From Mortierella sp. BCC40632 (taxonomy: Eukaryota > Mortierellomycota > Mortierellomycetes > Mortierellales > Mortierellaceae), in assembly GCA_011634665.1 (NCBI GenBank), contig WAEK01000004.1, positions 1,161,001-1,225,000 on the forward strand: 64,000 bases of DNA, given 5' to 3'. Position 1 is the first letter of the stretch; each line of letters begins with the position of its first letter. The notes below the pieces were generated by a model that was not told the DNA's origin, made no database searches, and saw only the letters and a list, made by a program, of their open reading frames with translations. Position numbers and translations under genes: made by a program. Of this stretch, positions 19,942 to 32,879 are shown piece by piece.

Positions 19942-22900
19942 TCAAAAGACTGGAACACCTCCGACAACATCCTTAGGCTTCATCGCTTCACCAACCAAAG
20001 CCTCAGAAAGGAATGCAAACTCTTCTGCATAATGTGTCTTCTTGTTGCCCGTCGCTACAGAGGCAGAGGGATCTCTGCCTGCGTACCGAACTTGTTTGGT
20101 CTTGTGATGATCCGTCTCGCGTAGCGAGGTCTGGATTCGTGGAGCAACATAAGACCATGCTCCCATATTCAATGGCTCTTCTTGACACCACACCATCTCG
20201 GCATTCGGGTATTTGTCGGCATGTTCCCTGACTAGATGATACGGGAACGGACTCAGTTGCTCTACACGTGAAATAGCAACATCCTTGATCTTGTTTTGCT
20301 CTCGAGCCTTGACTAATGCGTAATACACTTGGCCCGAGCACAAGATATGCTTCGTAATTTTATCTCGACTATCCATATGTTCTCCCTCCGATTCTGGGAT
20401 AAACTGCTGGAACTCTGTTGTGCCCGTCATCTCTTCCAGAGTCGATCGGGCCATCGGGTGACGCAAAAGAAGCTTCGAGTTAAAGACAACCAATGGTTTG
20501 CGATAGTCGCGATGGATCTGACGACGAAGAGTATGAAAGTAATTGGCAGGGGTCGAGCAATAGACAACTTGCATGTTACAATCCTGTAGTTGGCGCTCAA
20601 GCTTTTCTCCCTTTGGGAAATCATTTGGATGGTCATCACACATCTGGAGGTAACGTTCGATACGGGCACTCGAATGTTCGGGTCCTTGACCATCAAAACC
20701 ATGAGGAAGTAACATGGTCAGACCGGTTCGTTGGAACCACTTTTTCTCACCCGACGAAATAAACTGGTCAATAATACATTGGGCATTGTTGGCAAAGTCT
20801 CCAAACTGAGCCTCCCAGAGAATAAGTGAGTTGGGGTTGACCAACGAGTAACCGAGCTCGAATCCAAGAGCACCAAACTCGGATAGTGACGAGTTGTAGA
20901 CCGAGAAGGCCGCCTGACCGTGACCCAGGTTCTTGAGTGGTATATGGAGCGAGTCTGTCTCTTGGTCGTGAAAAACGGCATGTCGTTGAGAGAAGGTACC
21001 TCGCTCAACATCCTGACCTGCCAATCGTACATGTTTTCCCTCCGTCAACAAGGTTCCAAAAGCCAGACTCTCTGCCGTGGCCCAATCAATATTGGATCCT
21101 GTCTCAATGGTTTTCTTTCGAGCCTTCATGATCCTGGCAAGATTAGGATGGATCTTGAACCCCGGCGGATACGAGCTGATTGTTTTACCAATATGCTTCA
21201 GGGTCTCTATGGGAGAGCCAGTCGGATAACTCGGCAATACCATGGTGGCCGATTCAGCGGGTGACTTGAAGCCATGCCACGAGCTGGTCATCCACTCCTT
21301 GGGCTTGGCTTTGTAATCCTTGCTCTTGGCATAGTTTTCTTCCAAAATATCCCACACACGTGTCTTCATGGTATTGACTTGCTCCTGGGTAAACGTGCCC
21401 TCTTCGATGAGCTGAGCTGTGTACTTTTCGATCACAGGCACTTGTTTCGCAATAGCTCTGTACATGATGGGCTGGGTAAAACTAGGTTGATCCGTTTCAT
21501 TGTGTCCATGACGTCTGTAACAAACAAAGTCAATCACAACATCCGTATGGAACTCCTTCCGCCAATCGGCTGCCAACTGGTGTACAAAGTTGACCGCTTC
21601 AACATCATCGGCATTGACGTGGAAGATGGGCGCGTTGATAGACTTGGCAATATCCGTGCAGTAGGCTGTTGATCGAGCAAAGCGGGGATCTGTCGTAAAA
21701 CCAATCTGGTTGTTGACGACAATGTGGACTGTGCCTCCAGTTGAATAGGCAGGGAGATCCATGAATCCTTGAGTTTCATAAACAACGCCTTGACCTGCAT
21801 AGGCAGCATCTCCATGCAAAAGGACTGCGAGTGAGCGCGTCCGTGACTTGTCATCCATGTAGTGTTGGATGGCGTGGGTCTTGCCCAAGACAACAGCATC
21901 CTCTGCTTCTAAGTGAGATGGGTTGGCCACTAGGGAGAGATGAACTGGCTTTCCAGAAGGAGTGGGCCGTTCATAGTTCATACCCAAATGGTACTTTACA
22001 TCTCCAGAGAAGCCGTCGTCTTCAGGGTTACCTCTAAACTCTGAAAAGATCGACTCGTTTGGTTTTCGGACGACGTTTGAAAGAACATTTAAGCGGCCAC
22101 GATGAGGCATGCCCATGACAATGGATTCGACTCCATGCTCGACTGATCTATCAATCTGAAATGATTCAAGTGGAAAGAGTCCCACCACATGAATGGTTTA
22201 GTTCTTTGTGAAACAGAGCGATAAGGAAGACTTCTCGTCTCCTCCCACCCCCCTTTTTTCTTCTTCCCGAATACTAACGAAGTAGTTCATCCACTCACCA
22301 GAGCCTTCATTGCAGGAATCAGACTCTCGCCACCTTCGAGTCCGAATCTTTTCTCACTTGGATACTTGGAAGCAACAAAGCGTTCAAACGAGTCAGACCA
22401 GATCAGGCGATCAAGCATCATTGCCTTTTCCTCCTTTGTGTACTTGTAAGGCAAGGGGACCTCAACTCTTTCCCGGATCCAGTCGCATCGACCTCGGTCA
22501 GGGATGTGAATATACTCAACACCAATCGATCCGCCTAGAAAAGGTTGAGTCAGCTTTACTATAATATATGATCTGATATTTTTTGAGGTCACACGCCAAC
22601 ATGCCTGTTACCTCATAAAAATCATGGACTTACAGTAGATGCTCTTTAGATGCTCAATGATCTCTCGAAGAGTTTGGTTGCTTCCAGTATCCAAGAATCC
22701 AGGGAGAATGCCAGGTCCGAGTGAAAAGGTGCGATCCAGATCTCTTTCTGAGAAGCCATAGTGAGAAATATCGAGTTCTCGAGGCGAAACGGGTGAAAGA
22801 TCAGACCGGTTCAGTCCAAGTGGATCAAGTTTAGCAATGTGATGACCACGTACTTGGTAGGCTCGGACCAGAAGCTGGATCTTGAGGTGATCAATGACAT

Positions 22901-23288
22901 CGGAGGAACCAACTTGAGCACCTGGGACCAAGGAAGGGACGCCACCGCTGGTCGGAATCGTAGGCGCAGACTGAAAAGATTGTGAAGAGGACATGCCCCG
23001 TGCTTGATTCCGAAAGTAGATCTGCCATGAAAGATGAACGGAATTTGGGTCCTTGAGCCAAGCAGCATACATTTCTTCGACATAGCTGGCCGAGTTACCC
23101 TGGAGGAAAGCATCTTTGGCGGCAGGGAGATCATCTTTGGAGGTGGCCTTGGAGGACTTGGGTGAGGATGAGAATGCTCTATGGATCGATAGGGCCGTGA
23201 GGACCGAAGTTGGTCGGGAGAACAGTGCTGACTGACGTGCCGCGTGCCGGAGAGCAATCCGGGAGGCGGAAGAGAAAGGGAATGGCAT
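19942..23288 (-). CDS. 2-oxoglutarate dehydrogenase E1 component, copy 1
   Basis: Thiamine-diphosphate E1 subunit of the mitochondrial 2-oxoglutarate dehydrogenase complex, converting 2-oxoglutarate to succinyl-dihydrolipoyl-E2 in the TCA cycle. Three exons on the minus strand: 22634-23288, 22299-22534, 19942-22155; 1,034 residues, normal for the family. Residues 1-50 are basic and Ser/Arg-rich, a mitochondrial targeting presequence. The E1 N-terminal docking region follows ([18 protein letters not shown]), then the catalytic core with [12 protein letters not shown], the [13 protein letters not shown] block, [23 protein letters not shown], and C-terminal [12 protein letters not shown]. The start at 23288 is chosen because the Met 27 bases upstream adds nothing conserved. 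Both introns are at exactly the same positions as in the second copy at 51306-55782. Codon use is less biased than in that copy. Confidence 0.95.
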
Positions 23289-24090
23289 GACGAGAAATCG
23301 AGGGAAGGTGGTCAATGGGAATGAATGAAGAGAGAAGAGATGGACATGAGAGACAAAATATAGGGTGAGAGGAGTGCGCCGTGTGAAAAAAAGAAAAGGA
23401 CTTCAGACAAAGAGACAAATGATGGATAATGACGGGGGGTCTTTGTCTTATTAGTGGCCGCGCACGGCGCACTTTTTCTACTTTTTCTGGTGCGACAGGG
23501 CTCTGTCTGTCTGTCTGTCTCTCTCACAACTGGAGCAATTTTTCCGAAAACGGTGGAGACGCGTTCTATGCTGCTTCTCCTTCTTGACATATCGGTTTCG
23601 CTGCTAACTCCCTTGTACACTCTAACGTACTCATGCACGTCTGTTTCTGTTGGGCAAGATATCTGCATCCCATCACCTCATCAACCCTAGCCTGGTAAAC
23701 AGGAGCCAGCTCACACTTTATGCAGAGGAAATGTCCTCATGTAAATAACATTGATCTCATCGTGAATACTTCTCATCACCCTAGTAGACATTAAAGAGAC
23801 TCTCTTCATGACAAAAGACCTTTTTTGTTCATCCAGACGCGTATCCTGGGACTCGAAAGAGTCAAAACGCGCCTCCTCATTCATTCATAGTCGACCATTG
23901 GTGCACAACTGAGATTGTAACCCTTAACAGTAACAGAAGGAAAATCGCGCTCACTGGCGGCACCGCACGTCGACCACGAGAACTGTTGCCAAACGACCCC
24001 TGACCGACGACATTCATCTCAAGAGTCGAAATCTCTTTCATCATTCTAATCCATCCAACCGACCCATCTGAGGAAGAAAGCAAAATCACA
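23289..24090. promoter_or_regulatory. shared upstream region of divergent OGDH copy 1 and LisH-WD40 gene
   Basis: An 800 bp interval between divergently transcribed start codons, so it should hold both promoters. It includes a (GTCT)n block near 23505-23525. No specific transcription-factor site is claimed. Confidence 0.5.
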
Positions 24091-25564
24091 ATGGACCGGA
24101 AAATTGTGAACGAGGCTCATTTGATTGTCCAAGAATTCTTACGAGCTCAAGGCTACAAGGACGCTCTTGCCGCATATGAACGAGAGGCCAACTCGGTCCT
24201 AGAAGACATCCCCAAGAGTATGGAGGCACCCAAACCCCTTCTCGAGATTTTGACCGACATCAAGATGGCCCAGTTGCACAGTCAATTTAATCAGCTTAAT
24301 ATGCCAAGGTCGGTCCCATTACATTTTTATGACTCTTTCAAAGGAACCCGTTTATTCATCCCTAACTTCTTGAATTTGATGAAACGCTCTGGATAGCAAG
24401 GTGGAAGAGCAAGACTTTGCCACGCCAGGTGACAACACTATGCCAAATCAGATTCAAACTGTTTATGACAAGCTGCACACGATCAACGTCATTGTTGCCC
24501 GGACTGCAGAAGTTGCAGTGATGCCGACTTGGGAGGATCTTGAGAAAGATCCGGAAATGGTCGTGAAGCGTGTACCAGCACTAGTGACATCAGCATCAGA
24601 TCGGACCGTCAAGTTTACTTTGCTCGAGACCAGTCATGGCTCTGAAAAGCCAGGAGACGTCTTCAAAATCCTTCAACCCCATGATGGCGTTGTTTTGGAT
24701 ATTGATTTTCATCCACTTTATCCCGAGCTCATGTTGACTAGTGCGATGGACAAGTCTGCCGTCCTTACGAACACCATCACAGGAGAGGAGCATCAAAAGT
24801 TTAAGGACCATCAAAAGTTTGTGATCCGTGCAAAGTTTGCCATGAATGGCTCCGTCTTCATCACTGGCTCTCATGACAAGTCTATCAACATTTACAGAGT
24901 CACTCAGGATCAAGAACCAGGAAAACTCCCAACCTATAAACTTGACAAAACTCTGATCTTTAAAGGCGCTGTCGAAGGAATGTGTGTGTTGGAATCCAAA
25001 AATCGCTCGCCTGTGGTTGTCATTGGCACTCGTGATGACAACTACTTGCATTATGTGGATCTCACCGACTACAGCATTGTCAGATACAACATGAACACGA
25101 ACAAGGATGACTGGGTATCATTCACTCCAATGGACATTTCAGCGTCGCCCCATAACGATGGAGGCTACTTGCTTGTTTCGACCGATTCGCCGACTGGTCG
25201 TCAGATCTTGTTCAGAACTGATTCGGCGTTACAACTCTTCAATTACTATGGTGTACCCACAGATGGGTTCTCAACACCACGCAATGTCTGGGATAGATCA
25301 GGAAAATATTTCTATGTTACTGGAAACGACCACAAGATCTACTGCTATGAAGTGGGCACACAGAACCTGGTTGGAACCTTAGAGGGGCACAAGGGAGCGG
25401 TGCGGAGTCTATACATGGACAAGGAAAGAAATATGCTTGTGAGTGGAAGCTTTGACAAGAGTGCCCGCACATGGATCAACTCAAACCATGCGTCAACATC
25501 AACTCCGAACGTTGGAACGCAGCTGTTGTTTGCAGGAAACAGTGACATGGCTGTCGATCAATAA
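24091..25564 (+). CDS. LisH domain / WD40-repeat protein
   Basis: Two exons, 24091-24308 and 24397-25564, give 461 residues. The N-terminus (about residues 5-40) is a LisH dimerisation motif: VNEAHLIVQEFLRAQGYKD, then AL-x2-YE. The rest is a WD40 propeller, with GD-type blades such as DHQKFVIRAKF, ITGSHDKSINIYRV and a final blade GHKGAVRSLYMDKE followed by LVSGSFDKSARTW. It lacks a CTLH/CRA region and has no recognisable catalytic domain, so a scaffold role in a multiprotein complex is likely; the exact orthologue is not recognised. The start lies about 800 bp from OGDH copy 1 and the stop only 290 bp before SAC1 copy 1. The gene has no counterpart in the second OGDH-SAC1 block, which makes it an insertion into, or a loss from, the duplicated unit. 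Confidence 0.8.
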
Positions 25565-25853
25565 AAGAAAAGCATTGGTGTTATAGCTTTTGTATGCAGT
25601 GTCAATGCTCCAATCTAGTGGTGCCGCGTGTGTTCTGGTATTTCTCGAATGAATATGGGGCTCTCGGCCATTCCTGTTCGAAGGTGCCTGAGCAGACCCT
25701 TCTGGAGAGAACATCACAATCCCGAAAAAAAAAAACAGTCGGCCCTCCTTCTCCTCTCCCTCTCACCCTTTCTTTTCTTTCTCTCTCCCCCTCTTTCTTT
25801 ATTACCTTCCCTGTCCCTTGGCGACAACACGAATTCTACTCATCTCAACAGCC

Positions 25854-28800
25854 ATGGTGCTTCATAATTCGCTCCGTCTGTACGTGCTGATAGTCTTTAC
25901 GAACCCAGCCGCTCATCATCCAATAGCATTCGGCTCTAGTGCGATCCATGTGCTAACTGTCGCTCTCATCTCTTACTCTCACACATGTATCCATTCATAC
26001 TTTTCTACACAGATACTCGAGCCAGGACACATTTGTTTTTGAGCCAGTTTACAATGATCCCTCGGTGGTCACAGAAAACGTAGTCATTCATCGGGCGACA
26101 GGAGAAGTCCGTCTCAATGGTGCGAGTTCATTACACGTAGAATGTTTCTTCAAGTCAACGACTCTTCTGATCAGCTCTCAGCCCTATGCTACCTTGGCGA
26201 CTAATTTTTTGTTTTCTTTCAACCTTTTTTTTTTTTTTTTTTCGTGTATGTGTCTGTGCCAATTGAACATATTTAGCTCCAGCAGGACGGGTATCAGCGG
26301 ACGAAGAGGTCATGACGATCTATGGCATTATGGGATTTATTCGCTTGCTTGCTGGTGTGTGCTCCTCACCCCTCATTCTCTAACCTTCTCTCTCATTTTT
26401 AATCAAGTGTAAAAGGTTCAGCACTAGTCGCGTCTTGATACTAAATAGAATTTATCTTGTTTCCTCAACACCATGGACGATACTCCACAGGAGAGTACAT
26501 GGTCGTCATCACGGACAGGACTAGAATAGGTCGTATTGGCGAGCATGATATTTTCAAGCTCAAAGACTACAGGATCTTGTCAGTCGCCCGAAACAACCTC
26601 GCTCTCTCGGACACACAGGTCAGCGACGACAAACTTACGCTCTAGGCGTAGATTTATCAGCATCTCTTTTCAGCTCATCATCCTTTAAAGTTGACTTATA
26701 CTCACACGCAAACACGACAAAACACTAACTCTTGAAAGCAATTGCCGAATGGGGAATTAGGTCGGAGAAGAGACGTCTTATCTCTCCTTATTGCATTCGC
26801 ATCTTCAATCAGGCGATTTTCACTTTTCATACACTTATGATTTTACGCATACATTACAACGGCAATCCTTGTTGAGAGGAAGCACAAGACCGATCTGGGA
26901 AAGAGTAAGAGAGACCACCACAGCCCGTTCATCTGTGTGCCAAGGAATCAAACAGTACTATCAGGGAGAGAAAAACAAACAAACTCACAAATGCTCTGGA
27001 AACGTGGTGTTTTCAACCCTTAGGCAGACGAGCGTTTTTTCTGGAACTATCGCCTCCAGTCAAAGTTTATTGAGCATACGAAACGCTATCGGGATCAGGA
27101 TGTAAGTCAAATTTTTATTTCTGGAGATTTAAGAGTGTTTACCACTATGGAATACAGATGTCTGACTGGAAGACCTTTCCCCTCCCTCCCCCTTCTCTGT
27201 CAATTCATTTTAGCTCAGCAACTTTATTCTTCCTGTAGTCAATGGATTTGCCGAGATCAAGGCGGCAGAGGTCAACAAAAAGCCTTTTACATTTGCACTC
27301 TTTTCTCGCCGATCCAGGCATCGTGCTGGAACCCGATATTTTTCACGAGGTGTGGATCGAGAGGGCAATGTCTCCAACTTCAACGAGACGGAACAAATTA
27401 TCGTGGTGGGAAGCAGCCCACAAGGGACATCGACTTTTATCCCTACCAATCAAACCATGTTTTCTCATGTTCAAACGCGTGGATCGATCCCTGTTTTTTG
27501 GGCGCAGATTAACAATATCAAGTATACCCCAAAGCTGCAGGTTTTTGATGATCCTGAGACGGTAAGTCTGGATAACGGGCAAGCACTATCCAAGAGTTTT
27601 ATAGCAGATCTTTTCAAGTTAACGCGTCTTTTCTTTCTTGCTTTCTTTCTTTCTTTCTTTCTGATCTATAGGAGAATGCTTTCCGTAGGCATTTTGAGGC
27701 TCAAAAAAAGTACTATGGACCTCAGCTTGTTGTGAACCTTGTAAACAAGAAGGGCTATGAAGGGCCCATGGGAGCTGCATTCTCAAAACAGATCGATGTT
27801 CTGAGTGACCCTCAGATCAAATACCACCACTTTGATTTTCATCACGAATGCAGCAAAATGAGATGGCACCGAGTCTCGCTCATTCTGGATTACTTTCACC
27901 ATGACCTTATTGCACAAAAGTAAGAGGAACAAGGATTGAAAGAGGCCATTTTTTTCCCTGGGTTACGGCAATAGGATTCTGACTACCTCGACGATATATA
28001 TCATAATAGATATTTCAAGGCAGAGATTGGAATAGATGGGTCTTTCCGAGTGCTTCAAAGGCAAACATCAGTCGTACGAAGCAACTGTATGGATTGTCTT
28101 GACAGGACCAATGTCGTTCAGTCGGTCATCTCGAGATGGGTCCTGAACCGTCAGCTACAGGAAATCGGGATCTTGGCGCCCAATGAACTGTTTGAGTCTT
28201 CAGAACAGTTTGAGCCTCTCTTCCGCAATGGTAAGTTTTAACAAAGTACTTGACTTCCTACTCCGTAGTGAGTAAATGTACCAACGTGTTTTCTGACCCC
28301 ATAAGCCTTTATTCCATCAATTCAATCTTGTAGTATGGGCGGATAATGCTGATGTTGTAAGCTGTGCATACTCAGGTACTGGAGCCTTGAAGACCGATTT
28401 CACAAGGTAATAATCAATTTACATGGATAGAACATGCATTCTCCTCATTCCCCAAACAGGTTGATTAAGGATCTAATTTAAAAATGTGTATATCTCGACT
28501 TTTTTTTTTTTTTTTTTTTTTTATAGAACTGGGCACCGTACAAAGGCAGGTGCTCTCCAAGACTTTCAAAACTCGGTTATCCGCTATGTTAAAAACAACT
28601 TTTTGGATGGATCAAGACAAGATGCCTACGATCTGTTCTTGGGATATGATGTCCACGAGACAGGGTCCTTCCCACTAGTTGACACACGTCCTGTGTATTT
28701 CAAGATGATTCCGTTGATATTGGTCATTTGTTTTGCGATGCTTATGATGGCGTTTATTCTCCCTGAAAGTAAGTCAATTTCTACTGTTCCGTCTTCTCTC

Positions 28801-29120
28801 CTCTCTTGTACCTTTTCTTTCCTTCCCTTCCCCTCTCCCTCCTTTTTCTCTCATTCTCTCTCCTAGAATTTCTACAAGTATGCTAACTCACTATTTGGCC
28901 TATAGCTGTATTTAGTACTAGTGTTGGTTTGTTCATAATCTTTTGGATTGCAGTCGCCGTATACGTTGTCCACTTCATTCTGGCCAACGGCATGTTTTAT
29001 GTCAACTGGCCAAGGCTTGTCCCATTGGGCTACGACATACCCCTTAGCCAATATTCGAATATTCAAGTTGAACCAAAACTAGGTGTTGCCGAGGTAGAAC
29101 TTGGATGGAAGAACGAGTAA
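25854..29120 (+). CDS. SAC1-type phosphoinositide phosphatase, copy 1
   Basis: ER/Golgi phosphatase that removes the 4-phosphate (and others) from phosphoinositides. Twelve exons: 25854-25879, 26013-26119, 26277-26354, 26491-26618, 26761-26904, 27024-27101, 27214-27561, 27672-27919, 28010-28230, 28334-28406, 28527-28768, 28906-29120; 635 residues, near yeast Sac1 (623). Family landmarks in order: MGFIRLLAG, FSYTYDFTHTLQRQ, ADERFFWN, RAGTRYFSRGVD, NFNETEQI, QTRGSIPVFWAQ, FDFHHECSKMRWHR, the catalytic CX5R loop CMDCLDRTN (~residue 412), SGTGALKTDFTRTG, and two C-terminal membrane segments around 28700-28765 and 28920-28990 with NWPRL between them and the cytosolic tail. All frames join without conflict, so this copy looks intact. 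Its exon lengths from exon 3 to 8 equal those of the copy at 57427. Confidence 0.95.
27636..27661. repeat. (CTTT)n in SAC1 copy 1 intron
   Basis: Short tetranucleotide array serving as the pyrimidine tract before the acceptor at 27671. Confidence 0.8.
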
Positions 29121-29149
29121 CATAGAAAATAATAATAACAATAATAATA

Positions 29150-29620
29150 ACAATAATTTTTTAAAAGAAAAAAAAAGATGCCGATCGAGTCTTCAATAGA
29201 GGCCTTTTTCCTTTCTCTCTCCTTTTCTGTCTCTCTCCTCTGTTTCTTTCCTGGATTTACTGAAACAATGGCGTTTGATCTATTCGGTAATGTCGATCCT
29301 AAGAGTGCGCCCTTTCTTTAGGAAGAGAGCAATGGCTACAAACGATCGACCTCCTTGTTTCCTGTGACAAACGTCAACTCCTATTTCCATCCTATACGAC
29401 GCTCAGTAGGCGTCTCTCCCCTGTAAGAAAAAGGGAGTGTTGGCAAAAAAAAAAAAAAAAAAAAACAGAGAGAGAGTGAACTGCAAACTGCCTCCTGGAC
29501 TTTTTTTTTTTTCTGCAGAAAACCACGACCAGTACAACTAGTCAGGGAAAGTTAAAGCTCGTCTCATTTTCTTTTTTAAATCGTCCACTTCATTTTTTTT
29601 TTCCACACTGCTCAGGCCAA
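29150..29620. other. intergenic with poly-A and poly-T tracts
   Basis: Contains an AAT-type array near 29125-29155, an A run near 29443-29464 and T runs near 29500 and 29590. No coding sequence seen. It holds the 3' flank of SAC1 copy 1 and the promoter of the small secreted protein. Confidence 0.6.
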
Positions 29621-29624
29621 CTCA

Positions 29625-30301
29625 ATGTTCTGTACAAGTTTTCACACCATCCTCCCTCTGCTCCTTCTGCTCTTTTCGGCAGTAAGTCTCGGACTCTTTG
29701 ACCCAGCTGGACAATATACTTGCTTTGCAGCCACTCTGTCTCCCATGAGTGAACTGTTGAAGCCAAGAATCGAGACCAGGTCGAGCCACGAGGTAAAGGT
29801 CATCATGGTGGGTCTGTTAGCCCTGCGTATTACTATCACCCATTCTGGACCACTCAACATTTGGTTCCACGATTTTAGGTTCCACACCAGGTCTCCCAAG
29901 TATTCAGCGGAAAAGATCGACCAGTTTCCAATAATTTGATCAAGACGACTGATCCTGGCGTGTTACTTGAAAGGCGAAAGGAGGGCCCGCTTGGACTGGA
30001 TCTTGAAATGAAGACAGATGTGAATGGTCGCCCTGGAGGAGGATCAGGTGGAACAGAGGCCATGTCTGTGGTAAAAGCATCACCCATGACCAACGACGCC
30101 ACCAACGTCTTCATGGAGGGATTGACCGACTCTGACAATGGGAGAAATTCGCATATTTATAGTGGGGCAGCCAAGGCAAGGGCAGAAGGTTGGAAGTCCA
30201 GTTCTGCAGCAGCTTCTTTAGTGTCCAGTAGACCTACTCTTTTAGTCTCCATGGTTAGTTGTCTCGTTGCGGTAGTGAGTGTTGCTCGGTCACCACTGTA
30301 G
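29625..30301 (+). CDS. small secreted, possibly GPI-anchored protein
   Basis: Two exons, 29625-29792 and 29879-30301, joined in phase 0, give 196 residues. The N-terminus is a classic signal peptide: short polar start, then ILPLLLLLFSAVSLG. The middle is hydrophilic with a Gly-rich stretch (RPGGGSGGTEAM) and no cysteine-rich domain. The C-terminus ends in a Ser/Ala-rich region (SSSAAASLVSS) followed by a hydrophobic tail of about 15 residues with no cytosolic extension except RSPL, which is the layout of a GPI-anchor signal. No family recognised. Role at the cell surface or wall is inferred from the topology only. Confidence 0.6.
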
Positions 30302-30460
30302 ATAATCAGTAATCCAGTTATCCGCAAAAAGAAAAAAAAAAAAAAAAAAAACGCCAGTCCTCCGATCAGCTTGAGAGAAAGCGGAAAGCTTGTGTTTGCA
30401 CCCTGTCCTCTCCTCCTCCCTTGTCCTTCATTCTGACCCTTTTAAGACACCTCGTTGACA

Positions 30461-32870
30461 ATGACCGCTACTATGATGCGCATCTCTAGGATACGGCACC
30501 TTCCACAGGTGTGCCATTCTCATTCCATGGGTTCATTCGGCCATCAGATCCATCGTCCATCCATGACCTTGGTCCGATCGATCGCGATCTCTCTTTCGAA
30601 CCAGACTCGTTCCTTGAGCTCTCAGCCTACAGTCGGAAAGACAGAGCCCCTCGATAATGGGCCAACCCCGTCGCGTCTGAAGGAGCTTCACCGCCATGGT
30701 GTCACCCCATACCCTAGATACCAGCTCCCTAAAACGCCCTCTGTGCTCGTCAAGGACATTATTTCACAGTATGAGGACCGGCTCGAGAACGGAACCAAGG
30801 ATGAGTCTACCAAGGTGACAGTCAATGGTAAGAAGAAATAGAAGAGACTTACTAAACCGTCCAAAGAACGTTTTAGGAAGGTGGATATCATACCTTTTTT
30901 TTTTTTTTTTTTTTTTTTTTTCTTGGAAAGGCCATACTAACAGCTTCTTGGGTGGGGTCTAGGTCGAGTGAATTCAAAGAGAGACTCGAGCTCCAAGCTG
31001 GTTTGGCTTGATCTAATCCAAAACGGCCACCCAATTCAAGCGGTCTTTAACCGAAAGATGTATGCAGGAACTGGCGAAGAGTTCGATTTGCTTGCCAGAA
31101 ACTTTCACCGAGGCGATATCGTTGGTATGAATGGCTACTTTGGTTTCGCACCAGCAATATGACCCTGAATGCACCTTTGCTCTCTATTCTAATGGCGAAT
31201 ATCCCCTCTATTTTACTTGCTTGGGAACCAATAATTTTTCAGAGTTGACGGGTTATGTTGGCAAGACTAAGACAGGACAACTGAGTGTGTTTATCACAGA
31301 AGACTTTAAACTTCTCTCGCCCTGTCTTCATGCGATTCCCTCACGATCTGGTTTGAAGGACCCGGAAAAGAGATTCAGGAACCGACACCTGGACTTTATT
31401 GTCAACCGTGACGCACTGAACATTCTGAGAAAGAGAACAGAGGTATGTTATTAACGCACATCCTAGAAATTATATCCAGTAGATATGAGCGTAGCTAATA
31501 CTATCGCCTTTTCACCTCCTTTTATAACCCTTGCAGATCATCAAGTTTATTAGAAACTACCTTGATAGCCGTGGCTTTTTAGAAGTGGATACCCCAGTCT
31601 TGTCTACCCAGGCAGGCGGAGCAAATGCCAAGCCCTTTGTTACCCATGCAAATGCTCTAGGAATGGACATGCATATGCGCGTCGCCCCAGAGCTCTATTT
31701 GAAGCAGCTTGTGATCGGAGGAGTCGACCGAGTATATGAGATGGGAAAACAATTCCGTAATGAAGGCATTGATGCTGACCACAATCCCGAGTTTACCACA
31801 TGCGAGTTTTACCAGGCATACAACAATCTGGAAGGCCTATTTGAGATGACCGAGGATATGCTCCAGGGTAAGGACAACGAATTGTCAGTCGGCAGAGTTT
31901 ATGAGTGAACCTTTGGGGGATCAAACAGTAGATATTAATAGTCTCCTCTTTCTGACTTTTACTGTGATCTAGAGATGGCCAAGTCCGTGAAGGGATCCAC
32001 CACAATATCACATGCACTCTCGGAAGAAGAAACAATTGAGCTCTCTTTCCAGAAGCCCTTCCGAAAGATTAACGTTGTTGAAGCCTTGGAAGAAAAACTT
32101 GGAACTACACTCCCAGACCTTGATGGTAAGCCTGGCTCGATATTTTCAAGTCGTCCTGTGCTCCTTTAAGCTCGGCTAAAGTAGTTTCCACTCACTCAGT
32201 TTTTTTCGTATCATAGACGAGCCGGTTCCAGAGCTTCTAAAACTCTGCAAAGAGAATAGGGTTTATGTTTCCGCTCCCCATACTGTACCACGGATCATGG
32301 ACAAGCTTATCTCTCATTTTATTGAGCCAGAATGCATGCAGCCAACTTTCCTCTGGGGCCATCCACTCATCATGAGCCCTCTTGCCAAAGATATTCAACT
32401 TGATTCTGTAAGTCGTGGGATCGGTGGATGGTTTGTACTTGACTGACTTTCGTCTCTTCCTATTATTTCTGACACAGTCCTGGATTACCAAATTGATGAT
32501 ATGATAGGGACGGACTGTTGCAGGAAGATTTGAGCTTTTTGTTGCAGGAAAAGAGATTGTTAATGCCTATGAAGAGTTGAACGATCCTGTCCAGCAGCGG
32601 AGCCGATTTGGCAAGCAACAACAGGACAAGGAGAATGGAGACGAGGAGGCACAGCCAATGGATGACGCGTTTTGCGGAGCACTTGAGTATGGTTTGCCTC
32701 CGACTGCGGGTTGGGGAATGGGAGTGGATCGCGTTTGTCAGATCTTGACTGGGTCTAGTCATATCCGTGATGTGCTTGCGTTCCCTACGATGCGTACTCT
32801 GAAAACGGCTTCTTCAGCAGGAGCCGGTCAAGAATCATCAGTGAAGAAGGACACGAAAACTGAGGCATAG
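30461..32870 (+). CDS. lysyl-tRNA synthetase, probably mitochondrial
   Basis: Class II enzyme charging tRNA-Lys with lysine. Seven exons: 30461-30827, 30963-31124, 31243-31442, 31537-31867, 31973-32125, 32217-32407, 32508-32870; 588 residues. The N-terminal ~60 residues are rich in Arg, Ser, His and Met without acids, a mitochondrial presequence. An OB-fold anticodon-binding domain follows (VWLDLIQNG ... [20 protein letters not shown]). The catalytic core has motif 1 around [21 protein letters not shown], motif 2 [23 protein letters not shown] and motif 3 [14 protein letters not shown] short charged tail ends in DTKTEA. The targeting peptide and the sequence style suggest the organellar enzyme (MSK1 type), though dual use cannot be excluded. 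The start codon 30461 follows a CT-rich leader. Confidence 0.9.
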
Positions 32871-32879
32871 AGTAGTATG

